A program made the translations under genes and the position numbers. Shown one piece after another: positions 1 through 6,867 of a DNA stretch of 64,000 bases (its first letter is position 1; every line of letters starts with the position of its first letter). This DNA comes from Symbiodinium natans (Eukaryota > Sar > Dinophyceae > Suessiales > Symbiodiniaceae): contig CAJNDS010000036.1 in NCBI GenBank assembly GCA_905221605.1, positions 1,006,857 through 1,070,856 on the forward strand, given 5' to 3'. The notes beneath the pieces are model-generated. The model made no database searches. It was not told the DNA's origin and saw nothing but the letters and a program-made list of their open reading frames with translations.

Positions 1-533
1 CATATTGGTAGTGAACGTAAGCGCGCACCACAGCACGCGACCCTAAACCCTAAACCCTAAACCCCAAACCCCAAACCCCAAACCCCAAACCCTAAACCCT
101 ATTGATGTTGTTGGGATTCCCTTGCCGAGCTTTCCCCATGGCTTCCTTGCCAGGATGGCGACGAACGCACTGAGCGCCTCGCCATGAAGCCCTAAGGTTT
201 AGGGTTTAGGGTTTAGGGTTTAGGGTTTAGGGTTTAGGGTTTAGGGTGTAGGGTTTAGGGAGGGCTTAGGTTCCGAAATCTTCAAGAATAAGCCCTAAGC
301 CCTAAACCCTGAACCGTAAATCTTTTGGGGTGTTCCTCGGTGGTGAGGTTCCGGGGGGTCTTTGGCGGGATTGTTCTACAGCAAGGAAGGATGCGCAGCT
401 TTTGACTGTCGGTTTACAAGGAGCGAAACCCCAACCCCCAAACCCCAAACCCCAAACCCCAAACCCCAAACCCCAAACCCTAAACCCTAAACCCTAAACC
501 CGAAAGTAGGTGTACTCCTTTTGGCAGGATCCT

Positions 534-655
534 ATACCTGGTAGCCTTGCAGTACCCTTTTGCCCCCTTTTTGGTGCAAGGATTCCCTTTTTAAGGCAAC
601 CAACCCCAAGCAGGATACCCTTACTGTAATACATGTTTACTGGGCTACCAAGTAT
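534..655. mobile_element. Foldback element, family D, copy 1
   Basis: Imperfect terminal inverted repeats: the left end reads TATACCTGGTAGCC and the right end GGCTACCAAGTATA. Inside, AGTACCCTTTTG on the left faces GGATACCCTTACTG on the right. Diverged relatives are at 35,814, 40,906, 43,657 and 53,446, and left-end fragments at 9,905, 16,590 and 24,313. No coding capacity, so if mobile it was moved by another element's enzyme. No target duplication could be defined. Confidence 0.6.
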
Positions 656-1017
656 AATGAGGTTTAGGACATTTAGGTTTAGGGTTTAGGGTTTAGGGTT
701 TAGGGTTTAGGGTTTAGGGTTTAGGGTATCCTTCAGGTGAATTACCAGCCAGCAGAGGCAGCATGCTTTTATGCCATTTGAGTAAGAGACCCCTAATGTA
801 GACCCCCAAATAGTAGGATCCCCTTATAATCAGGACCCAATAAGGTACCCCCAATATCGTAAGCCCCCAATATCCCTAAACCCTAAACCCCAAACCCTAA
901 ACCCCAAACCCTAAAGGAGTACGTGGCAGCAACTTCTGAAGCCTTGAGCCAAGGGGCGCGCCCTCACTGCATGGAACTTGAAGCCCTGCACCCTAAACCC
1001 TAAACGCCCCAAACCCC

Positions 1018-1117
1018 TGGTTCTTAGCAGGGAATGAAGGACTTAGGGGCCTATATACTCCTGCAAGGGGTTATGTAGGGTACCTCATTCCCTCATTCCC
1101 TACGAAAAACCAGCCAG
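1018..1117. mobile_element. Foldback element, family K, copy 1
   Basis: Runs from GGTTCTTAGCAGGGAATGA to TCATTCCCTACGAAAAACC. The two ends are imperfect inverted repeats of each other. A relative at 38,813-38,918 has the ends GACTGGTTCTTGCCTGGAA and AAAATCTAAGAACAAG. Noncoding. Small and diverged, so mobility is inferred only from dispersal and structure. Confidence 0.45.
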
Positions 1118-1144
1118 TAATAAACCTTGGAAAACGCACAATTT

Positions 1145-1178
1145 TAAGGACTGTTAGTATAAGTGGGAACATCCCAAC
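1145..1178. mobile_element. Foldback family B, right-end fragment
   Basis: Matches only the right arm of the family B hairpin (AAGGACTGTTAGTATAAG followed by GGGAACATCCCAAC). No left arm is visible upstream, so this is a truncated copy. It abuts a degenerate CCCTAAA run on its right. Confidence 0.55.
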
Positions 1179-1651
1179 CCTAAACCCGAAACCCTTTTAG
1201 GCCCTAAACCCTAAACGCTAAACCCTAGACCCACGCTACACCCTAAACCTTAAGGCCCTAAAGCCCCTCGCTTGCCCCAGCAAGCGAGAAGCGCAGATGC
1301 CCCCCCAAACCCCCCATAAGCCGCACCTCTTCCTAGGCCCGAAAAGCCCGGGTTTAGGCTTTAGGGTTTAGGGTTTAGGGTTTGGGGTTTAAAAATCCAT
1401 GCGTCCTAACACCCCGGCAAATGGCTCAACCCTAAGGGCCCTAAACCCTAAATTTGTGGATACACCCAAGAGCCCTTAACCCTAGAAACGCTAAGCCCTA
1501 AATCCCTAATCCCTAAACCCCCCAAGACCTAAATCCCCAAGCCTTCGCTCCCCCTAAACCCAAAAGTCCTTGAGTCCCTAAATCCCCAAACCCTAAAACC
1601 CTGCATCCCCAAAAAAAACCATCCCTAAACCCTACAACCCTAAACCCGTAA

Positions 1652-1758
1652 GTTGGGATGTTCCTCCCTTATACTAACAGTCCTTCATAGGGACTGTAGA
1701 TCCCCCCCATGTGTAATGCCTGTTAAGGACTGTTAGTATAAGGGGGGAACATGCCAAC
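1652..1758. mobile_element. Foldback element, family B, copy 1
   Basis: About 107 bp with long terminal inverted repeats. The left arm starts GTTGGGATGTTCC and continues CTTATACTAACAGTCCTT; the right arm is its near-exact reverse complement, ending GGAACATGCCAAC. The loop holds a C-run. Related copies: 49,051-49,150, 52,704-52,803, and 53,650-53,853 (interrupted by a telomeric array). I could not define a target duplication. Confidence 0.7.
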
Positions 1759-2243
1759 CCTAAACCCTAAACCCTAAGCCCTATAAGCCCTAAACCCTAA
1801 ACCCTAAACCCTAAGCCCTAAGCCCTAAGCCCTAAGCCCTAAACCCTAAACCCTTATAAAGTCTAAACCCTAAACCCTTAGAGCCCTCAGAGCCCCAGGC
1901 AACATCGTCGCCACATCGAGCGGCGGCGTGCTGAGGTCGCCACTCTGGGGCTCTTTGGGGGGGGGGGGGGGGGGTTCGGTCGGTTTAGAGGGTTTAGGGT
2001 TTAGGGTATAATTAGGGTTTAGGGTTTAGGGTTTAGGGTTTAGGGTTTAGGGTTTAGGGATAGGGTTGCCTCTTGGGTTGTCTTTTTTTTTCCATCGGGC
2101 TGTTTGTCAGTTTTCATTAGGGGGTTTATGGGCTTGAGAGGGTTCCAGGTCCTGCAGCGCAGGGGTCCTCAGTGGCTTTGAGGGAGGTGGCGAAGGTTTT
2201 TGGGGTTAGAAGGGGGCTGAGGGTTTAGGGTTTAGGGTGTTAA

Positions 2244-2352
2244 CCCAAAGGGTCCATGTACCTGTAAAGTATATACTTGGGCCTTAAAGGAGTTCCCATA
2301 TAGTAGCTTTAGGGCCCAAGTATATACTGTATGGGTACATGGACCCTTAGGG
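2244..2352. mobile_element. 109-bp hairpin element, family A, copy 1 (TSD TAA)
   Basis: Begins CCCAAAGGGTCCATGTACC and ends GGTACATGGACCCTTAGGG, an inverted repeat spanning about 40 bp on each side. It is flanked by TAA at 2241-2243 and TAA at 2353-2355. It differs from the copies at 14,411 and 48,603 at only a few positions across 109 bp. Too short to code for anything; it behaves like a MITE or introner-sized nonautonomous element. Confidence 0.85.
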
Positions 2353-3275
2353 TAAGGGTTTAGGGCCGGGTGCGACGGAAGCACTAGCATGTGGCCGTTG
2401 ACCATCCACTGTCTGGCCGCTCAGGGTTTAGGGTTTAGGGTTTAGGGTTTAGGGTTTAGGGTTTAGGGTTTAGGGTTTAGGGTTAGGGCGTGTAGTGTGT
2501 TGTGTGTTGTGCGTGGTGCTTCTTATTGAATTCTTTGAGTTCAGGGTTTCGGGCTTACCGGGCTTAAACCCTAAACTCTAAACCTAAACCCTAAACCCTA
2601 CTAAACCCTACTAAACCCTAAACCCTAAACCCTAAACCCTAAACCCTATGGAGTTGAGGGTTTAGGCTTTGCAGGGCTTAGGGTGCTAATCTCCCTACCC
2701 CCAAAGCCTTGCGGGTTTTTGGTTCAGGCTGTTGGTTTTGCGTACTCCCATTACAAACCCTAAACGCACTACCCTAGTTTAGAGCTTAGGGTTTAGGGTT
2801 TTGGTTTTAGGGTTTAGGACCTGAAACCCCCTCAAACCCCTCAAAGCTTAAGCTTAGTTCTTGAGGTTGCGGATGTTCTGAAATTTTCTGTAATAGAAGC
2901 TTGACCCAGACCCCTGGGAGGATCCAACACGTAGAGCCCCCCAAATAGTAGCAAGGTTATTCTTAGGAACCCTTAAGGGGATACCCTACACCCTAAACCC
3001 TAAACCCTAAACCCTAAACCCTAAACCCTAAACCCTAAACCCTAAACCCTAAACGCTACTTTTTGGGGATCCTCTCGGGGGGTCTGGGTAAGCCGTGCTC
3101 ACAGGTCAAAGCTGGTCAGCAGCAAGCCACCGTGAGGCCTTGGACGGTTGGTTAGCGGGTTTTGGCTGGGGATTTAGGGATTTAGGGTTTAGGGTTTAGG
3201 GTTTAGGGTCTAGGGTTTAGGGTTTAGGGTTAAGGTGGCAGGTTTGAGCGATTGTAATGGGGTGTTGTACGGTCA
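2353..3275. repeat. Telomere-type repeat mosaic, block 2
   Basis: G-rich arrays at 2423-2486 and 3176-3232. C-rich arrays at 2560-2648 and 2983-3054. Degenerate G-rich sequence at 2775-2820. Spacers of 60-160 bp are unassigned. A fragment starting GCCCCCCAAATAGTAG near 2,935 recurs near 785 and 21,000. Confidence 0.85.
2389..2423 (+). pseudogene. Truncated copy of the FNIP-repeat gene start
   Basis: Thirty bases from ATG read MWPLTIHCLA and match the start of the 884-aa gene at 6,868-6,897 with one silent difference (CTG for CTT). After GCTCAG the sequence turns into a TTTAGGG array. Either this is a broken duplicate, or it is the first exon of a paralogue whose intron begins with the telomeric array. 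No continuation of the ubiquitin-like region is visible downstream. Confidence 0.75.
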
Positions 3276-3299
3276 GGACGTTTGGGTTCAGTAAGGTTT

Positions 3300-3540
3300 A
3301 GATCCCGCCTCTCCATTGCCACCTCCTCCAATGGAACCGACACCTATGACCCCTGGACCAGGTGGAGTGCCGTTGACACCACTTCCGCCACCACCATGTC
3401 CCCCGCCTGGATGTGGAGGCCATGCAGGAATCAGCGGTCCATCGTCCAGACGCCACGCGCATGACGCCAGGACCATACCGGCCGATGGCCAGCTCGTTAT
3501 GCCTCCCCACAAGCGCTCGTTTCAGCGTAGGGCTTAGGGA
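3300..3540 (+). CDS. Candidate proline-rich exon, unrecognised
   Basis: A GC-rich spacer between telomeric arrays, with an open frame from about 3,316 to a TAG at 3,535-3,537. The product would be proline-rich: PPPPMEPTPMTPGPGG, then LPPPPCPPPGCGGHAG. A second forward frame and both opposite-strand frames are also open for most of this span, so the coding frame is uncertain. Proline-rich low-complexity reading can arise by chance in C-rich DNA. No domain recognised. Confidence 0.3.
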
Positions 3541-3556
3541 GTAGTAAGGGTGTCGC

Positions 3557-4010
3557 AACCCCTAAACCCCTAAACCCCTAAACCCCTAAACCCCCAAACC
3601 CCAAACCCCAACCTCCAAACCCCTAACCCGAAACCCTAAACCCTAAACCCAAACCCCAAACCCGAAACCCAAGCCCTAAACCCTAAACCCTAAGCCCCAA
3701 AACCGAAACCCCAAACCCTATACCCCTAAAACCCCAAAACCCAACCTCCAAACCCCTAAACCCCTAAACCCCAAACCCCAAACCCTGAACCCCTAAACCC
3801 CAAACCCCAACCTCCAAACCCCAAACTCCCAACCTCCAAACCCCTAAACCCCTAAACCCCAAAACCCAAACCCCAAACCCCAAACCCTAAACCCTAAACC
3901 CTAAACCCTAACCTCCAAACCCCAAACCCCTAAACCCCTAAACCCCAAACCCGAAACCCTAAACCCTAAACCCTAAACCCACAAAAACCCCAAACCCCGA
4001 ACCCCCCCAA
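3557..4010 (-). repeat. Long C-rich array mixing CCCTAAA, CCCCAAA and CCCCTAAA
   Basis: About 450 bp of C-rich telomere-like units with frequent exchanges between 7-mers CCCTAAA and CCCCAAA, 8-mer CCCCTAAA and interspersed CCTCCAAAC. This is one of the longest continuous tracts in the window and much less homogeneous than the short arrays, suggesting an older or mutating tract. Confidence 0.9.
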
Positions 4011-4927
4011 CCCACCCCAACTCTCGGGAGGCCCTCGTCCGCCACGGCAGAGGAAATCCCGAGCAATTGTTGGTGGTTGGGTTTAGGGTTTAGGGTTTAG
4101 GGTTTAGGGTTTAGGGTTTAGGGTTTAGGGTTTAGGGTTTGGGGTTTGGGGTTTGGGGTTTGGGGTTTAGGGTTTAGGGTTGAGGGTTCCTTGGCGTTTG
4201 GCGGCTTAGGGCTTATAGGGTTCCCCAAACGAGCCCAATACCCCCTTGCATGAGGAATAGACCTGAAATCATTTTCCTAACTTAATTAGGCTTAGTTTTC
4301 CCTACATCGCCCTAATTATGGGGGGGGGGGGGGGGAACCTAAGGCGGGTAGTATAGAGGGAGGTAGTCGGGGACCCATGATACACGCCCCAAAGCCCAAC
4401 CAACTCGCCATGCATTTGGGGTTTTTAGGTGGGGTGAGGCGGGGTCTCCCATGGGGCCCGAGTGTGTGATCTTGTTTCTTGGGGTGAAATTCTTGTTTAG
4501 GTTTTTGGGCTTTGATGGTCGCCTTCAAGCTTGCCCGAAACCCTAAACCCTAAACCCTAAACCCTAAACCCTAAACCCTAAACCCTAAACCCTAAACCCT
4601 AAACCCTAAACCCCCTAAACACCCTAAACACCCTAAACCCCCTAAACCCCCTAAACCCTAAACCCCAAACCCCAAACCCTAAACCTCAAACCCTAAACCC
4701 TAAACCCATCTTGTCGAGCCGGCAGCATCGGTCCGTCTTTCGGAAAGCCAAATTCTCTACTGCCTGCCAAGCGATGTGAAGCCAGCAAAAACTGAAGCTC
4801 AACCCTAAACCCTAAACCCTAAACCCTACACCCTACACCCTAAACCCTAAACCCTAAACCCCAAACCCTAAACCCTAAACCCTAAACCCTACTGAAGCTC
4901 AACCCTAACCCTAAACCTAAACCCTGG
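4011..4927. repeat. Telomere-type repeat mosaic, block 3
   Basis: G-rich array 4078-4190, whose last units shift to TTTGGGG. A run of 16 G at 4320-4335. C-rich arrays at 4537-4706 (with CCCTAAACA variants) and 4801-4925. The spacer 4191-4530 is unassigned; a 70-codon minus-strand frame there is low-complexity and not convincing. Confidence 0.85.
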
Positions 4928-5005
4928 AAGGATGAGTCCTCGGCCCGCGCCGCCGCCGCCGCGGCGGCCTTGGCCGCACGGCGTGGGAAGCGCGAGGACG
5001 GGATG
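4928..5005 (+). CDS. Candidate exon, Ala/Lys/Arg-rich, between arrays
   Basis: A 78-bp GC-rich spacer between a C-rich array (4801-4925) and a G-rich array (5006-5185). One frame reads KDESSARAAAAAAALAAR then RGKREDGM. Composition is typical of coding GC3-rich sequence and quite unlike the flanking repeats. The left edge has GGAAG/G and the right edge runs straight into GGGTTTAGG, which could supply a GT donor. Function unknown. Confidence 0.35.
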
Positions 5006-5185
5006 GGGTTTAGGGTTTAGGGTTTAGGGTTTAGGGTTTAGGGTTTAGGGTTTAGGGTTTCGGGTTTCGGGTTTCAGGTTTCGGGTTTCGGGCTTAATTA
5101 GGGTGTAGGGTTTAGGGTTTAGGGTTTGGGGTTTAGGATTTAGGGTTTAGGGTTTGGGGTTTAGGATTTAGGGTTTAGGCTTGAG
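5006..5185 (+). repeat. G-rich telomere-type array with variant units
   Basis: Starts as perfect TTTAGGG, then shifts to TTTCGGG (about 5055-5093), TTTAGGG/TTTGGGG and GGATTTA. Variant units cluster next to each other, as expected from local slippage or unequal exchange. Confidence 0.9.
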
Positions 5186-5228
5186 GGGGCTGAACCCTAA
5201 ACCTTAGAAGCTGAACCCTAAGCCCAAA

Positions 5229-5692
5229 ACCCTAAACAAGGGGGCGAGGAAAAACAGCAGCAGCAGGACAGCAGCACCAGCAAGAACAAGATTGACAGCA
5301 ATAAGAAGAATCACTGGAAGAAGAAACGAATAAGAATAGTAACAACCAACAACCAGCAGCCAGCAACCAACAACTAACAGCCAACAATCAACAACCAACA
5401 ACTGGCAACCAGCAGCTAACAACCAACGAACATCAACGGGCAACAACGGACAACAAGGTGCAACAGCGGGCAGCAGACGAAAACGACGGACAATAACCAC
5501 AACCACAAACAGAACCACACCGACCGCGACCACGACCACGACGACCACCACGACCACCAAGACGACCACGACGACCACGACGACCACCACGACCACCACG
5601 ACCACCACGACCACCACGACCACCACGACCACCACGACCACCACGACCACCACGACCACCACGACCACCACGACCACCACGACCACGACACC
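5229..5692. repeat. CAACAAC-rich tract and (CACGACCAC)n minisatellite
   Basis: 5,250-5,460 is purine/CA-rich low-complexity sequence built on CAACAACCAACAACC. 5,521-5,692 is a 9-bp minisatellite, CACGACCAC, about 19 units. All frames are open through it; the minus strand would read as RGG or poly-Val tracts. I treat this as a simple repeat, not a gene, because the openness follows from the repeat unit. Confidence 0.85.
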
Positions 5693-5728
5693 ACGGGGTC
5701 AATGGGTGAAACTTGCGTAAGGGGACTA

Positions 5729-5914
5729 CTGGGAGGTTCAGGGTCCTTAGTAACCCATGGTCAGTGCAGTTATGACCCACATATAGCCCACTAACAACAG
5801 GGTCATAATAGGGTCATAAGTACAGTTATAAGTGGGTTGCTAAATCCTGAACCCTAAACCCTGAACCTATAAGTGCAGTTCTCATTGGGTTGCTAAGTAC
5901 CATGAACCTCCAAG
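5729..5914. mobile_element. Foldback element, family E, copy 1
   Basis: Left end CTGGGAGGTTCAGGG then CCTTAGTAACCCA; right end TGGGTTGCTAAGTACC then GAACCTCCAAG, forming an inverted repeat. A dinucleotide TA abuts both ends. Inside is a second partial right arm near 5,830 and a short CCCTAAACCC stretch, so it may be two nested copies. Relatives: 17,836, 27,020, 49,317 and 53,335. Confidence 0.6.
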
Positions 5915-6017
5915 TAGCAGAACGAAGCCGCCAGGGTTTAGGGTTTAGGGTTTAGGGTTTAGGGTTTAGGGTTCCAGGGTTTGGGTGTTAGGGGTTCACA
6001 AGCAGTTCATCGAAATC

Positions 6018-6217
6018 GGGGCTGCGTAGTTGACCTTCCCCGTTTTTGGTTACATGCATAGATATGTATGTGTGTGTGTGTGTGTGTGTTTTTTTAACCT
6101 TGATTCGTTAAAAAACATACATATGTATGTATATATATATATATGTATACATGAATACATATACCCCCATTACAAGTAAAAGGTTAACCTTTCTTGGGCT
6201 AGGGTGTTCAGCCCCTA
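6018..6217. mobile_element. Foldback element, family F, copy 1, with AT/GT microsatellite loop
   Basis: Ends GGGGCTGCGTAGTTGACCTT and AAAGGTTAACCTTTC...TTCAGCCCCTA are imperfect inverted repeats. The centre contains (TG)n and (AT)n tracts around 6,068-6,160. Relatives at 48,929-49,010 (compact) and 40,560-40,650 (right half). Confidence 0.55.
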
Positions 6218-6374
6218 CATAGAGGTTGTCAAGGAGTCAGCTGACCAGGGAGGTAACGGGCCAGAAGTTGGTTGGGCCGGGAGGGTGGGCATGGGGGTTG
6301 AGGGTTGAGGGTTTAGGGTTTAGGGTTTAGGGTTTAGGGTTACCCAGCCGAGGTGTTCAGGGGGCTCGTGGCCC

Positions 6375-6526
6375 TAAGGGTCCCTGCATCTCATTGTTGT
6401 ATGCGTGGGCCCCAAAGTCCCTATGTAGGAGGTACCTTAAGGCCCAAGTATCCCCCGTTCAGTGTTTAGGGTTTAGGGTTTAGGGTTTAGGGTTTAGGGT
6501 TTATTTAGGTACATGGACCCTTTAGG
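6375..6526. mobile_element. Family A hairpin interrupted by a telomeric array
   Basis: Left part AAGGGTCCCTGCATC and right part GGTACATGGACCCTTTAGG correspond to the two ends of the 109-bp element. A TTTAGGG array (about 6,465-6,505) sits between them just before the right end. The copy is diverged from the intact ones. It shows that a telomeric array appeared inside an existing element. Confidence 0.6.
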
Positions 6527-6867
6527 ATGATGATTTATAAGGGAGTTGTAGGTGGTGAAGGGGCTACTCGGACAGGTCAGGGAATCCTTGCAGTTGGGGC
6601 GGTGCTAAGCCCTTCAACCACAAGCTAAAGGTTTATGGTTTAGGGTGGCCCTCCGTATCCGAAACCAAAAGACACCGGCTTTTTTGCTCAAGTCGGGCTA
6701 CACAGAGATTAGGGAGTTAGGTGCCCCATAATTATGATCCTTTGAGGATGTATAATACGTGGGGGTATAAAGTCCCTTGCTGCTCAATTCTCTGTTTCCT
6801 TGTCAAGAACGTCTATGTGAACTGACATTCCACTCGCCTTAGCGCAATTCTTCCTCGTTGCGCCAGC
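6527..6867. promoter_or_regulatory. Upstream region of the FNIP-repeat gene
   Basis: About 340 bp with no telomeric array except one degenerate unit near 6,630. A pyrimidine-rich stretch with AG (CACTCGCCTTAG, ending 6,842) lies 25 bp before the ATG. If this gene is trans-spliced, as most dinoflagellate messages are, this is the nearest plausible leader acceptor. No TATA box is evident; dinoflagellate promoters generally lack one. Confidence 0.35.

Larger units (their letters stand above)
1..2243. repeat. Telomere-type repeat mosaic, block 1
   Basis: Arrays of TTTAGGG in both orientations with short spacers. C-rich (CCCTAAA on this strand): 43-100, 426-500, 873-915, 1757-1855. G-rich: 196-259, 674-727, 1352-1392, 1985-2060. 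Units drift to CCCCAAA (61-95, 430-478) and CCCTAAG (1800-1840). A run of 18 G lies at 1957-1974. Spacers contain foldback elements listed separately and no convincing gene. The spacer at 101-195 has a short open frame ending near 195 but too little to call. The sequence does not begin with a clean terminal array, so this is not evidently a chromosome end. Confidence 0.9.

Noticed and set aside
1-100. Possible true chromosome end
   Set aside because: The window starts with non-telomeric sequence and arrays of both orientations continue for 54 kb. Nothing marks the left edge as terminal.
1395-1440. AAATGGCTCAA near 1,413 as a relict spliced leader
   Set aside because: Only about nine bases agree with the leader end, with no match upstream; expected by chance in 64 kb.
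5204-5780. Minus-strand open frames reading poly-Val, WSWWSWW or RGGRGG (up to 160 codons)
   Set aside because: All come from the 9-bp CACGACCAC minisatellite and CAACAAC tract, whose unit length is a multiple of three and contains no stop in any frame.
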